Shown: in pieces, positions 55,266 through 64,000 of the stretch
Position numbering within the stretch: position 1 is the first letter of the stretch
Layout of the letters: each line of letters opens with the position of its first letter
Assembly (NCBI RefSeq): GCF_017565645.3
Contig: NZ_CP086136.1
Coordinates: 4,881,501 to 4,945,500 of the forward strand
From: Bradyrhizobium barranii subsp. barranii
GTDB taxonomy: Bacteria > Pseudomonadota > Alphaproteobacteria > Rhizobiales > Xanthobacteraceae
Reading direction: 5' to 3'
Length of the DNA stretch: 64,000 nucleotides
Notes under the pieces: model-generated
Seen by the model: the letters and a program-made list of their open reading frames with translations, nothing else
What the model was told of the DNA's origin: nothing
The model's database searches: none
Position numbers and translations under genes: made by a program

Positions 55266-56405
55266 ATGAAACCGAGGTCAGCAACCCCAATGGTCGCCGT
55301 CCTGTTGGGGGCGTGTCTTTGCAGCGGAGCCCTGGCCGCTCCGGTCAGTCTTTCGATCATCGATACCGGCGGTGACCTGGCCTCGGTGCAGACCATCATC
55401 GAGAACTACAAGAAGGCGAATCCGGACAAGGTCAGCGAGATCAGGATCCAGCGCGCGCCCGCGCCGGAGCTTCCGGCCAAAATCAAGGCGCAGCAGGATG
55501 CCGGACGCCTCGATATCAATCTGGTGCTGACCGGGCAGGATGGCGGCGCGCTGCTGGCCCAGAACGGCCAGCTCATCGCCATCCCCGATTATCAGAAGAA
55601 CTTTCCGCGCGACGGCCTCACCGACGCGGGCAAGGCGCTTTACGACGAGGGCAAGGGCGTCCTCATTCCGTCAGTCGGCAATGCCGGTGGACCGGTGCTG
55701 ATCTACAATCCGGCGAAGGTGCCGAGCCCGCCGAAGACCGCGCAGGAACTGCTTGCCTGGGTGAAAGCGAATCCGGGCAAGTTCATGTACGCGCGTCCGG
55801 CGAACAGCGGGCCGGGCCGCGCGATCCTCCAGGGCTTTGCCTTCATTCTTGGGGACTCCAAGCCGCTCGACCCCGAAAAGGGCTGGGACAAGAGCTGGGA
55901 TTTCCTGAAGGAGCTCGGCAAGTCCGTCGAACATTATCCGACCGGTACCGCGATCACGTTGAAGGAATTCGCCCAGGGGCAGCGCTGGATGATCGCCGGG
56001 ATCATGGAATGGGACATGAAGCCGCGCGCGCAGAGCGTGATCCCGCCGGACTCGAAGATCGCAATTTTGGAGAACACCACGTTCGTGGTGGACGGTCACT
56101 ATTGGTGCATCCCGAAGGGTGTGCCGCAGGAACAGGTCGATGTCATCGTCGACCTCATGAAGTTCATGTGGAAGCCGGAGCAGCAGGCGCTCACCTGGAA
56201 GGCCTTCATCGGTCCGGTCGTGAAGGCCGCAGCCCTCGCATCGGCGCCCAAGGAAATTCAGGACGAGGTCAAGGAGTTCTGGCGTCCTGAATACGATCAG
56301 ATCGGGACCAAATGGAAGGTATCGCCTCCACTGGGCGTGACCGAGCTGAGCTACGCGATGGAACGGTGGGACCGTGAGGTCGGTGCCGATCAGGTCAAGA
56401 AATAA
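55266..56405 (+). CDS. ABC importer substrate-binding protein (family 1)
   Basis: A 379-residue periplasmic binding protein with a Sec signal (VAVLLGACLCSGALA, cleavage before APVSLSI). The mature protein has the two-lobe pattern of family 1 solute-binding proteins (SLSIIDTGGDLASVQTIIEN; LVLTGQDGGALLAQNGQLIA; MWKPEQQALTWKAF). Polyamine- and phosphonate-type importers are the nearest family types. Its ATPase and two permeases follow in one operon. The substrate is not known. Confidence 0.88.
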   Translation: MKPRSATPMVAVLLGACLCSGALAAPVSLSIIDTGGDLASVQTIIENYKKANPDKVSEIRIQRAPAPELPAKIKAQQDAGRLDINLVLTGQDGGALLAQNGQLIAIPDYQKNFPRDGLTDAGKALYDEGKGVLIPSVGNAGGPVLIYNPAKVPSPPKTAQELLAWVKANPGKFMYARPANSGPGRAILQGFAFILGDSKPLDPEKGWDKSWDFLKELGKSVEHYPTGTAITLKEFAQGQRWMIAGIMEWDMKPRAQSVIPPDSKIAILENTTFVVDGHYWCIPKGVPQEQVDVIVDLMKFMWKPEQQALTWKAFIGPVVKAAALASAPKEIQDEVKEFWRPEYDQIGTKWKVSPPLGVTELSYAMERWDREVGADQVKK

Positions 56406-56471
56406 CAATAACCGGGACCAAGACGCGAGGGCGCGCAGGTGCGGCCCTCGCGCGCGTATGCGGGGCGGGGA

Positions 56472-57536
56472 ATGGCCGACTCTATCGATAAGCTGCAGAT
56501 GTCGATCACCAAGCGTTATGGCGGCAAGGTGGTGCTCGACCACTTTCCGCTGGAGATCGGCGGCCGCGAGTTCGTCACCTTCCTGGGGCCGAGCGGGTGC
56601 GGAAAGTCCACGGCGCTCGGCATCATCGCAGGCCTGGTGCCGCCGAGCGACGGCGAGATCCATCTCAACGGACGACGGATTGACGATGTCTCGCCCGAGA
56701 AGCGCGGGTTCGGCATGGTGTTCCAGAACTACGCGCTGTTTCCGCATCTGACTGTGTTCGGCAACGTCGCCTTCGGCCTCACTCTCCAGAAGCGGCCGTC
56801 TGTGGAAATCGAGCAGCGCGTGCGGGACATGCTCGGTCTGGTGCGTCTTGCCGGTTATGAAGACCGCTATCCCGGTCAGCTCTCGGGCGGACAGCAGCAG
56901 CGTGTCGCCATTGCGCGGGCTCTTGTGCTGCACCCTCGGTTGATGCTGTTCGACGAGCCGTTGTCCAACCTCGACGCGAAGCTCCGCGTCGAGATGCGCG
57001 CCGAGATCAAGCAGCTGCATACGCGGCTTGGCCTGACCTCCATCTACGTCACCCACGACCAGGCCGAAGCTCTCTCGCTCTCCGACCGCATCGTCGTGCT
57101 ACGCGAAGGTGTGCTCATGCAAGTCGGGACGCCGCAGGAAATCCACGACCGCCCCAAGAACGTCTTCGTGGCGGATTTCATGGGCTTTCGAAATTTCCTC
57201 GATGTGACACTCGGCAAGGAAGCGGGCGGTATGATCGAAGCCGGTTTCAAGGGGCAAATCCTGCAGGCCAGGGCCAGGGATAGCTTCCGCCTGGGCGAGC
57301 ACGCCGTTCTGGCTATCCGGCCGGAAGATGTGCGTCTCGGCAAGTCTGGTGATGGCGTCAACGTGCTGCGCGGCAAGGTCGAGCTGGTCGAATATCTCGG
57401 ACGCGAGCAGGAGGCCGAGATCGCGCTCGATGGCGGCGCACGGCTCTGGGTCCGTTCGCACGAGAAGCTCGTTTTGAGCGAGATGCTGGATCTGACCTTG
57501 CCGGCGGACAAGTTCGTCCTGCTGCGTCGCGAGTGA
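56472..57536 (+). CDS. ABC importer ATPase (PotA/UgpC-like)
   Basis: The 354-residue protein has Walker A GPSGCGKST, the Q-loop VFQNYALFPHLTV, signature QLSGGQQQRVAIARAL, Walker B RLMLFDEPLSNLD and the H-loop THDQAEALSLSDR. A C-terminal TOBE-type domain (from about 265: AIRPEDVRLG) is present. It belongs to the importer operon beginning at 55266, and its stop is 11 bp before the first permease. It may also serve the nearby Ugp-like importer, which lacks its own ATPase. Confidence 0.93.
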   Translation: MADSIDKLQMSITKRYGGKVVLDHFPLEIGGREFVTFLGPSGCGKSTALGIIAGLVPPSDGEIHLNGRRIDDVSPEKRGFGMVFQNYALFPHLTVFGNVAFGLTLQKRPSVEIEQRVRDMLGLVRLAGYEDRYPGQLSGGQQQRVAIARALVLHPRLMLFDEPLSNLDAKLRVEMRAEIKQLHTRLGLTSIYVTHDQAEALSLSDRIVVLREGVLMQVGTPQEIHDRPKNVFVADFMGFRNFLDVTLGKEAGGMIEAGFKGQILQARARDSFRLGEHAVLAIRPEDVRLGKSGDGVNVLRGKVELVEYLGREQEAEIALDGGARLWVRSHEKLVLSEMLDLTLPADKFVLLRRE

Positions 57537-57547
57537 GGGGACAGATC

Positions 57548-58432
57548 GTGGGCCGCATCCGCTCTGATTCTCGCAGCGAACTGGACCTCGTCGCGATCCT
57601 CTGCCTTGCGCCGTCGCTGCTCTACGTGCTCGCGATGTTCGTCTACCCGTTCCTCTACGGGATCTACATCAGCTTGCAGCCGAAGAAGCGCGACGCCGGG
57701 ATATTCTCGAACTATGTCGCGTTCTTCAACGACGCCTACCAGTACAATACGATCAAGACGACCTTCATGTTGGCGTTGCCGACGACGGTCGCGGTCGTGT
57801 TGGTTGCGCTGTTCCTCGCATACGGCATGCGTCGTGGCATCTGGTTCGAGCGCACCATCACGACCATTCTCGTGCTTCCGATCTCGCTCGGTGTCGTCTT
57901 CCTGTCGGAAGGGATCCTCGGCTTCTACGGCCACAATGGCTGGCTCAACCAGTTGCTGCTTGCGGTCGGATTGATCCAGAACCCGCTCGAGCTGACGCAT
58001 AATTCTATCGGCGTCACCTTCTCGCTGTTCATGCAGAACTTTCCGTTCTGCTTCCTGATGTTGCTCGGTTACATCTCCGGCATCGACCCGAGCCTGGAAA
58101 GCTCCGCACGCATGCTGGGCGCCGGGCCCTGGACCATCTTCCGGCGTGTCATGTTCCCGTTGATCGCACCGGGCCTGATCATCGCGTTTGCCCTCGTCTT
58201 CGTGATGAGCTTTGCGGTGTTTCCATCCGCGGTGATGGTTGGCCAGCCGGCCGGCTCGACGCGGACGATCTCGATCGCGGCCTACCAGCAGGCCTTCGAG
58301 CAATATGACATGTCCTACGCATCTGCGATCGCGGTCATCATGGGGCTCTGCCAGCTCGCGGCGCTGGTGGTCATCGTGCTGGTGCGTCGCCGTATGACGA
58401 TTGCAACAACCATGGGCGTCGGCAAACGCTGA
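57548..58432 (+). CDS. ABC importer permease 1
   Basis: The 294-residue inner-membrane protein has six helices and the permease loop motif E-A-A-x3-G in the form SSARMLGAGPWTIFRRVMFP. The start is GTG at 57548, preceded by GAGGGGA; an overlapping GTG at 57533 has no such site. Its stop lies 10 bp before the next permease. Confidence 0.9.
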   Translation: MGRIRSDSRSELDLVAILCLAPSLLYVLAMFVYPFLYGIYISLQPKKRDAGIFSNYVAFFNDAYQYNTIKTTFMLALPTTVAVVLVALFLAYGMRRGIWFERTITTILVLPISLGVVFLSEGILGFYGHNGWLNQLLLAVGLIQNPLELTHNSIGVTFSLFMQNFPFCFLMLLGYISGIDPSLESSARMLGAGPWTIFRRVMFPLIAPGLIIAFALVFVMSFAVFPSAVMVGQPAGSTRTISIAAYQQAFEQYDMSYASAIAVIMGLCQLAALVVIVLVRRRMTIATTMGVGKR

Positions 58433-58442
58433 GGGGAAGCAG

Positions 58443-59264
58443 ATGCGCGGACGGATGTGGAAATTGGCGATCTACCTGTTCCTGCTGGGGTTCATCCTGA
58501 ACCTGCTCGGCATCGTGACGCATGTCGTGGTCAGCTCGTTCGCCAAACGCTGGTTCGGCAAGCCGTTGCCGCCGGCGTTCACGACGGATTGGTTTACCTA
58601 CGCCTGGCGGGAGTTCGAGCTCTCCCATGTTCTCTTCATCACGCTGTTCATCGCGCTGGCCGTGGTCTTCATCGCGCTCGCGATCGGATTTCCGGCGGCC
58701 TACGTGCTGGCGCGGCGGAATTTCAACGCCAAGCCGGTCCTGCTGCTGCTCTACTTCCTGCCGCTACTGATCCCTCAGATGACCTACGGCATTCCGCTTG
58801 CCACGACGCTTTATGGGTTCGGTGTCGGAGGGACGGTCATTGGCGTCATTCTCGCCGTGCTCGTCCCCATGGTTCCTCTTGCGGTCTTCATCCTGTTGCC
58901 GTTCTTCGAGCAGATCAGCTTGAATCTTGAATGGTCGGCCCAGATGCTCGGCGCGAGCCGGCTGCAGATATTCCGCCGCATCCTGTTGCCGCTGATGCTG
59001 CCGGGCATTTTGACGGCGGGTCTGCTGGTTCTCGTGAATACGATCTCGAACTTCGAGCTGGCGTTTCTGCTCGCGGGCGGGGGATCGCAGACCCTGGTCG
59101 TCGCGCTGTATTACAACGTCTTCGCTGGCGGTGTCCGGCCGGTCTATTCGATCGATGCGATGGCTGTCATCTACATGTGCACCGTCATGGCCGTGCTGCT
59201 GGTCGCATTGCGGTTCGTGCGTCCGACGCAGATGGTGTTCAGGCTCGACGGCAGGCGCAACTGA
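58443..59264 (+). CDS. ABC importer permease 2
   Basis: A 273-residue membrane protein with six helices and the ATPase-contact loop LEWSAQMLGASRLQIFRRIL. The ATG at 58443 has AGGGGAAG upstream. It is the last gene of the operon 55266-59264. It converges on the Ugp-like operon (75 bp gap). Confidence 0.9.
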   Translation: MRGRMWKLAIYLFLLGFILNLLGIVTHVVVSSFAKRWFGKPLPPAFTTDWFTYAWREFELSHVLFITLFIALAVVFIALAIGFPAAYVLARRNFNAKPVLLLLYFLPLLIPQMTYGIPLATTLYGFGVGGTVIGVILAVLVPMVPLAVFILLPFFEQISLNLEWSAQMLGASRLQIFRRILLPLMLPGILTAGLLVLVNTISNFELAFLLAGGGSQTLVVALYYNVFAGGVRPVYSIDAMAVIYMCTVMAVLLVALRFVRPTQMVFRLDGRRN

Positions 59265-59339
59265 TGCGATCGCGACCCCTGAAATGATTTCGGCGCCCCA
59301 CACCGTGGAGCGCCGAGGTTGTTTGGCTGATCGCTAGCC

Positions 59340-60671
59340 TTACGGCAGCTTCAGCGAGGTCTCCGCGTTGTACGGCTTCAGCGTCTCGTCGGCGGCCTTC
59401 TGGGCGGCGACCAGCGCCTCCTTCGGCTGCTTCTTGCCGTTGAGGACCAGCATGACCTCGTCCTCCAGCGTCTTGCGGACCGGCACGGTCTTGTAAGTCG
59501 CGAACCAGGGTTTTGCGACGTCGAGCTGCTCGACGGCGGTCTTGGCGTCCGGGTTCTTGTTGAGGAAGTCGACCATGTCAGGCGTCTTGTAGGCGGCCAT
59601 GTTGGGCGCGAAATAGCCGGTGGCACGGCTCCACCAGGCGCTCTTCTCGGGCGAGGTCATCCACTTGATCAGGGTCCAGGCAGCCTTCTGCTTGTCGGCT
59701 TCGAGGCCGGCCGGAACGATCAGCGAGGCGCCGCCGATCGGCACGGCGTTGCGGACGTTGCGCGGGATGAACGCGACCTTGTAGTTGAACTTGGCGTTGT
59801 CGCGCACATAGGTCAGCGAGCCCGTCGAGAGCATCATCATCGCGGCATTGCCGGAGATGAAGGAGGTGCTGACGGCCGGTCCCGACGTCGCGCCGGGGGC
59901 ATGAACCTTGTGCTTGTAGACGAGGTCGTTCCACCAGGTCAGCGCGCCCAGCATCGAGGGCGTGTCGTAATAGACCTCGCCGCCGAACTCCTCGTTGTAG
60001 TAGCGCCCGCCGTTGGTCATGGTGAGCGTTTCCATCATCCAGCCACAATAGTCATAGGCGCAGGGGATCGCGATGCCCCATTGGGTCACCTTGTCGCCCT
60101 CGCGCTTGGTGAGCTTCTTGGCCCAGTCGGTGAGCTCGGCCCAGGTCTGCGGCGGCTTGCTCGGATCGAGGCCGGCTTCCTTGGCCTTGTCGGCGTTGAT
60201 GTAGAGCAGCGGCGTCGAATTGTGGAAGGGCACGCCGTAGACCGAGCGATTGATCACCGCATTGCCCTGGAGCGCCGGGAAGAACTGGCCGAGAAACTGG
60301 TCCTTGGTGGTGCCGTCGGCGGCGATTAGGGGATCGAGATTGGTGAGCTCGTTCTCGATCTGCATGTCGAGCAGGAAGTTCGCCGACATGATCACGGCGG
60401 CCGGCGGCTTGCCGGCCTTGATCGACGCGCGCGTCTTGATCAGCGTGTCGTCATAGGAGCCGGTGTAGACGGCGGTCGCCTTGATGGCGGGATGGGTCTC
60501 GTTGAACTCCTTGATCAACGTGCCCATGTCGCGGGCGAGCTTGCCGTCGACGGGAACGGGGAAGAACAGGTCGATCTCGGTCGGGCCTTCGGCCATCGCC
60601 GGGACGGCGAGGGCGCCAGCCATGGAGCCTGCCATGGCAAGGCCAAGCATGAGCCTGCGGGTAAACAGCAT
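59340..60671 (-). CDS. Sugar/glycerophosphate-type ABC substrate-binding protein (UgpB-like)
   Basis: A 443-residue periplasmic protein with a Sec signal (LMLGLAMAGSMAGALAVPAMA, before EGPTEID). The mature chain has the family 1 pattern seen in UgpB: IDLFFPVPVDGKLARDMGTL, KAGKPPAAVIMSANFLLDMQ, VPFHNSTPLLYINADKAKEA and GNAAMMMLSTGSLTYV. GGAGAG precedes the ATG. It is the last gene of an operon with two permeases and a phosphodiesterase. The likely ligand is a glycerophosphodiester or sugar. Confidence 0.88.
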   Translation of the reverse strand: MLFTRRLMLGLAMAGSMAGALAVPAMAEGPTEIDLFFPVPVDGKLARDMGTLIKEFNETHPAIKATAVYTGSYDDTLIKTRASIKAGKPPAAVIMSANFLLDMQIENELTNLDPLIAADGTTKDQFLGQFFPALQGNAVINRSVYGVPFHNSTPLLYINADKAKEAGLDPSKPPQTWAELTDWAKKLTKREGDKVTQWGIAIPCAYDYCGWMMETLTMTNGGRYYNEEFGGEVYYDTPSMLGALTWWNDLVYKHKVHAPGATSGPAVSTSFISGNAAMMMLSTGSLTYVRDNAKFNYKVAFIPRNVRNAVPIGGASLIVPAGLEADKQKAAWTLIKWMTSPEKSAWWSRATGYFAPNMAAYKTPDMVDFLNKNPDAKTAVEQLDVAKPWFATYKTVPVRKTLEDEVMLVLNGKKQPKEALVAAQKAADETLKPYNAETSLKLP

Positions 60672-60682
60672 CGAAAACTCTC

Positions 60683-61552
60683 CTATTTGATGCCTGAGGT
60701 GACGAAAGAACTGATGAAGCGCTTCTGGAAGATCAGGAAGGTGATGAGCAGCGGCGCGATCACCATGAGCGTGCCGGCGGCGATGGTGCCCCAGGCCTGC
60801 GTGCCTTCGGCGGTCGCGGTGAAGACGGACAGACCGACCGTGAGCGGCCGCTTGTCCGGCGAGTTGATCACCATCAGCGGCCACAGGAAGTCGTTCCAGT
60901 GGCTGGTAACGGAGATGATGGCGAAGGCGGAAAAGCTCGGCATCGACAGCGGCACGTAGATGTGGCGGATGCGCTGGAGAAGGCTGGCGCCGTCGATCAG
61001 GGCGGCGTCTTCCAGCTCGGTCGGAATGGCTTCGAAAGCCTGTCGCATCAGGAAGGTGCCGAAGGCCGAGGCGAAGAACGGCATCATCACGCCGGCGAGC
61101 GTGTCGTAGAGCCCGAGCTGCGCCACCAGGCTCAAATTCGGCACGATCAGCAGCACCGGTACCAGCATCAGCTGCATCAGGAACAAATAGAAGATCAGCG
61201 TCTTGCCGGCGAATTCGAGCCGCGCAAAGGCAAAGCCGGCCAGCGTGATCGTGACGAACTGCACCAGCAGGATGCCGGTGCAGATGATCGTGGTGTTGAG
61301 GGTGTAGCGCGGGAAATCGCCGATCTCCCAGGCATCCCTGACATTGTCGAGCGTGGGCTTGAGGCTCGGGATCAGCTCGGCCATCACGTTGATGCCGTCG
61401 GACGCCGGGCGCAGCGTCGCCACGCCCATCCACAGGAACGGGATCAGCCAAACGATCGCGAGCAGCACGGTCAGCAGAAAGCCGAGCTTTGGCGTGATCT
61501 CGCGGCGCGTGGCGAGCGGGGCGTCCCTAAGCAGCCAGTCGATCAGCGTCAT
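60683..61552 (-). CDS. ABC permease, UgpE/MalG-like
   Basis: The 289-residue protein has six helices and the ATPase-contact loop ELEDAALIDGASLLQRIRHI. It begins MTLIDWLLRDAPLATRREIT. The start overlaps the stop of the upstream permease by 4 bp (ATGA), and the next gene begins 11 bp after its stop, so all are in one operon. Confidence 0.92.
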   Translation of the reverse strand: MTLIDWLLRDAPLATRREITPKLGFLLTVLLAIVWLIPFLWMGVATLRPASDGINVMAELIPSLKPTLDNVRDAWEIGDFPRYTLNTTIICTGILLVQFVTITLAGFAFARLEFAGKTLIFYLFLMQLMLVPVLLIVPNLSLVAQLGLYDTLAGVMMPFFASAFGTFLMRQAFEAIPTELEDAALIDGASLLQRIRHIYVPLSMPSFSAFAIISVTSHWNDFLWPLMVINSPDKRPLTVGLSVFTATAEGTQAWGTIAAGTLMVIAPLLITFLIFQKRFISSFVTSGIK

Positions 61553-62499
61553 GCTCCGCCCTCACGATTGGCCATCGTCCGGAAGGAGAGCGCGGTGAGG
61601 CCCATCAGCGCCGCAAGCGTCAGTAGCGTTGCCGCCGAGGCCTTGCCGATGTCGTAATGCTCGACCGCCTGCTGGTAGATGTAGAACAACACGAGATTGG
61701 TCGAGTTCGACGGTCCGCCTTTGGTCATGACGAAGACGTGGTCGACCTGCGTGACCGCGTTGAGCGTGGCGATGACGATGACGAACAGGAAGGTGGGCTT
61801 GAGCTCGGGGAGGATGATGTAGCGCAGCCGAATGAACGGGCCGGCGCCGTCGAGATGCGCGGCTTCCATGACATCCTCGGGCACGGCCTGCAGGCCGGCG
61901 AGGAAGAACAACATGTAGTAGCCGGCGTTCTTCCAGATGGTGATCACCATGATCGCATAGAGTGCGATGTCGGGGTCGCCGAGCCAGTTCGGCACCACCG
62001 GAAGCAGGCGGCCGATGTAGTAGTCGAGCAGGCCGACATTGGGCAGGAAGATGAACAGGAACAGCGTGGAGGCCGCGACCATCGGGATCAGCACCGGCAG
62101 GAACAGCGCGGCGCGCAGCGCGCTGCTCACCGCATTGGTGCGCGACAGCGCCAGCGCGAACAGGAGTGCAAGTCCAATGCTCGGGATCGCCGTGCCGATG
62201 GCGTAGACGAGATTGTTGACGACCGCGCCGGTGAAGGCGGGGTCGGCTAGCACCGCACTGACATTGTCGAGGCCGACGAAGCGGACCGGCGCCTTCGGCG
62301 TGGCGCGCTGGTAGAGCGCGTCGATGAGCGCGCGGCCCATCGCGCCATAGGTGAACAGTGCGAGGAAGACCAGCGATGGCAGAAGCAACAGATAGGCAGG
62401 CAGCGAGGCGTTGAAGCGGCCTACAAACCGCTTCAGGACGTGCCGACGCGGTGCCGCCGATGCCGCGACCGGAAGAGCCGCGGGTTCAGCTAGGCTCAT
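61549..62499 (-). CDS. ABC permease, UgpA/MalF-like
   Basis: The 316-residue protein has a cytoplasmic start (MSLAEPAALPVAASAAPRRH), six helices and the loop PEDVMEAAHLDGAGPFIRLR. The ATG at 62499 is 1 bp beyond the stop of the phosphodiesterase gene, so the two are almost certainly coupled. No ATPase gene lies in this operon. Confidence 0.92.
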   Translation of the reverse strand: MSLAEPAALPVAASAAPRRHVLKRFVGRFNASLPAYLLLLPSLVFLALFTYGAMGRALIDALYQRATPKAPVRFVGLDNVSAVLADPAFTGAVVNNLVYAIGTAIPSIGLALLFALALSRTNAVSSALRAALFLPVLIPMVAASTLFLFIFLPNVGLLDYYIGRLLPVVPNWLGDPDIALYAIMVITIWKNAGYYMLFFLAGLQAVPEDVMEAAHLDGAGPFIRLRYIILPELKPTFLFVIVIATLNAVTQVDHVFVMTKGGPSNSTNLVLFYIYQQAVEHYDIGKASAATLLTLAALMGLTALSFRTMANREGGA

Positions 62500-62500
62500 T

Positions 62501-63352
62501 TCACCGCGCCGCGAACTTGAGCGCATAGTCGCGGCCGTCCATTCCCGCCGGTGGCTCGAAGGGGAAGCGCAGACTGGTGTCGAGGAAGTCGTGGCTGTGC
62601 ACGACCAGGTTCTCGCCGTCGATCAGCACCACGCCATAGGCCGGCGGCTCATGGCTGGCGAGATGGTCGGTCGCGGCAGCGTCAAGCTCGAACCAGACCT
62701 GGTGGTTGGTGCCGCGGAGCGTCGAGAACGGGATCTTGCCGTAGCTACCGAAGATCGGCCGGTGCACGTGGCCGAAGAAGAGGTGACGGATGCGTGCGCG
62801 ATAGGGCGCGATCACCTCGGCGAATTCGGCGCTCTGCGCCAGTGCGATCTCGTCCATCGCGTGGACGCCGACCGGGAAGGGCGGATGATGCATGAAGACG
62901 ACGAACGGCATATCGGCGGGCGCGGCCGCCAGCGTGCTCGCGAGCCAGCCGAGGCGCTTGGCGCACATCTCGCCGGCGTGGCTGGTTTCGTCCAGCGTGT
63001 CGAGGAAGACGAACAGGCCGTGCTCGGTGGTGCGGGTGCCCTGGACGAAGCCGTTCTGGTCGCGCGGCGCGGCCTTCAGTCCGTCGAGGCAGGCCACGCG
63101 CTTGTCGTGATTGCCCACCATGGCGATATAAGGGATTTTCAGAGCGGCCATCGCCTCGGCGAAATTGGCGTAGGATTCAGGCTCGCCCCAATGCGTGAGG
63201 TCGCCGGTCACGACTGCGAAGGCAGCATCGGACTGGTGTTTGTTGATGTCGGCAACCGCCGCGTCCAGCCGGGCGCGCGGATCGAGGCCATAGAGCTTCA
63301 GTCCGGGGTTCGCGAGATGCGTGTCGGTGATGTGGATGAATTTGAAGGGCAT
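62501..63352 (-). CDS. Metallophosphoesterase, GpdQ-like glycerophosphodiesterase
   Basis: A 283-residue binuclear-metal phosphoesterase. Motifs in order: ITDTH (D10, H12), VTGD (D51), GNHD (80-83), FMHHPPFPVG and FGHVHRP. The GLKLYGLDPRARL stretch after the first motif and the MHHPPFPVGVHAMD segment resemble GpdQ glycerophosphodiesterases rather than CpdA. As first gene of an operon with a Ugp-like importer, it could split imported glycerophosphodiesters in the cytoplasm (no signal peptide). Activity on cyclic nucleotides cannot be excluded. Confidence 0.87.
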   Translation of the reverse strand: MPFKFIHITDTHLANPGLKLYGLDPRARLDAAVADINKHQSDAAFAVVTGDLTHWGEPESYANFAEAMAALKIPYIAMVGNHDKRVACLDGLKAAPRDQNGFVQGTRTTEHGLFVFLDTLDETSHAGEMCAKRLGWLASTLAAAPADMPFVVFMHHPPFPVGVHAMDEIALAQSAEFAEVIAPYRARIRHLFFGHVHRPIFGSYGKIPFSTLRGTNHQVWFELDAAATDHLASHEPPAYGVVLIDGENLVVHSHDFLDTSLRFPFEPPAGMDGRDYALKFAAR

Positions 63353-63612
63353 GGCGCGTCAGGACTGTTGGAGGATGGGCGCCTCCGGCAGGACGTCCCT
63401 GACAGGCCGTTAGAGCGCCAGTGTTTCAGTTTGATGACAGCGGTTCCTACGGCGCGTGGAAGGTGTGGACATGCTTGGGACGACCGGGCGAGCGTACTCT
63501 GCGGCCGAATGACCTCTCACGATTGAGGCGCAAGATGCGGTCTACCTTGCCGCGAAGATGCGGTCGTGGTTTGCTCATACGGCGCACCGAATTTGCATCA
63601 CGAGACCTCCGA
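63353..63612. promoter_or_regulatory. Divergent gap between the phosphodiesterase operon and the last gene
   Basis: No gene is supported. It contains an 11-bp direct repeat AAGATGCGGTC at 63532-63542 and 63555-63565 (23 bp apart, about two helical turns), just before the secreted protein gene. The spacing would suit a regulator binding one face of the DNA, but this is weak evidence. Confidence 0.3.
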
Positions 63613-64000
63613 ATGTTGCCGCCGCGTGGCCTCCCCAAGCTGGGTTTGCTTGCCGTCTCCCTGCTGCTTGTCGTCCTCTCCGCCGTCCCCGATGCGGCGC
63701 GCGCCGAATTCAATTTCGCCCGTTACAAGGAGACCGATCTCGACGAGTTCCTGGCACGGCGGCGACCGGCCACCGGCCTCGACGTCTACCCGATGTCGCC
63801 GCTGAAGCTCGACGTCACGCTGGCCTCCCACGGGGAGCCGTGCGCAAGTGGCGCGCTCAAGCGATCGCTGATCATGAGCGGCATGCCCAAGACCGACGCC
63901 GACGCCTTGCAGGCGACCAACTGCATCACGGTCCGCTCCGCCAAGGGGCGCGAGCTGAAGGTCTTCATCCAGGATGTGGTCTACGGCTTCTTGCCGGCGG
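63613..64000 (+). CDS. Secreted protein of unknown function, 5' part (cut by window end)
   Basis: The open frame runs from ATG 63613 to the window edge (129 residues). A Sec signal (LGLLAVSLLLVVLSAVPDAARA) is followed by EFNFARYKETDLDEFLARRR and a beta-rich chain with two cysteines (HGEPCASGALKRS; ATNCITVRS) that may pair in the periplasm. No family is recognised from this part. The ribosome site is weak, and the remainder is outside the window. Confidence 0.65.
   Translation, partial: MLPPRGLPKLGLLAVSLLLVVLSAVPDAARAEFNFARYKETDLDEFLARRRPATGLDVYPMSPLKLDVTLASHGEPCASGALKRSLIMSGMPKTDADALQATNCITVRSAKGRELKVFIQDVVYGFLPA

Noticed and set aside
63447..63713. 88-codon Arg-rich minus-strand frame near the right end
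   Set aside because: It overlaps the signal peptide region of the secreted protein gene and has no ribosome site or domain.

Overview
The window looks like chromosomal DNA of a Bradyrhizobium-type alphaproteobacterium (Rhizobiales). The reasons are the high GC content with strongly GC-biased third codon positions, the order lptF-lptG-lptD-surA-pdxA-rsmA, pepA next to holC, an HdaA/phosphatidyltransferase/purM/purN block, polyphosphate genes, and intergenic palindromic repeats of the kind common in Bradyrhizobium. This is inference from gene content; no database was searched. No rRNA, tRNA or CRISPR array was seen.

Layout. 1-1.0 kb: start of a Crp/Fnr regulator, a small unknown protein and a Flp pilin. 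1.1-9.8 kb (minus): a tightly coupled envelope operon (LptF, LptG, LptD, SurA, PdxA, RsmA) and then a zinc alcohol dehydrogenase. 10.2-12.1 kb: pepA and holC. 12.1-24.8 kb: an accessory block with a lipoprotein, a large RTX protein and its type I exporter (ABC protein plus HlyD adaptor). Two nearly identical 1,966-bp IS1380-family elements and one IS630-family element interrupt this block. The exporter ATPase gene also carries a one-base frameshift, so secretion of the RTX protein is probably impaired. 24.9-29.1 kb: ABC-F protein, small proteins, ndk, TerC-family protein. 29.4-32.9 kb: TonB-dependent siderophore receptor with a PepSY membrane protein. 32.9-38.1 kb (minus): ppx, ppk, hdaA and a CDP-alcohol phosphatidyltransferase. 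38.3-41.9 kb: purM, purN, a cold-shock gene on the opposite strand and a secreted beta-barrel-like protein with a Pro-Thr linker.

41.9-45.0 kb: a LysR regulator divergent from a small operon of two GNAT-like proteins, an isochorismatase-like protein lacking its catalytic cysteine, and a 56-residue protein. I consider this the least explained gene set here. 45.0-49.0 kb: an aromatic-type flavin hydroxylase, an IclR regulator and an aromatic-acid MFS transporter. Two matching palindromes (AATCTC-N7-GAGATT) mark the probable IclR operators. 49.1-52.2 kb: class III aminotransferase, two palindromic repeats, ribonuclease D (its stop codon lies inside a repeat) and a 36-residue membrane peptide. 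52.3-54.3 kb: LysR regulator divergent from a quinone-reductase-like enzyme. 54.3-59.3 kb: FadR-type regulator divergent from a complete ABC importer operon. 59.3-63.4 kb (minus): a GpdQ-like phosphodiesterase with a Ugp-like importer that has no ATPase gene beside it. The window ends inside a secreted protein gene.

The most informative story is the decay of the RTX secretion locus. Removing both insertions restores an RTX gene whose stop lies 27 bp before the exporter ATG. The IS1380 unit that actually moved is longer than one IS: it ends at a second, truncated IS end, as the 4-bp target duplications of both copies show.
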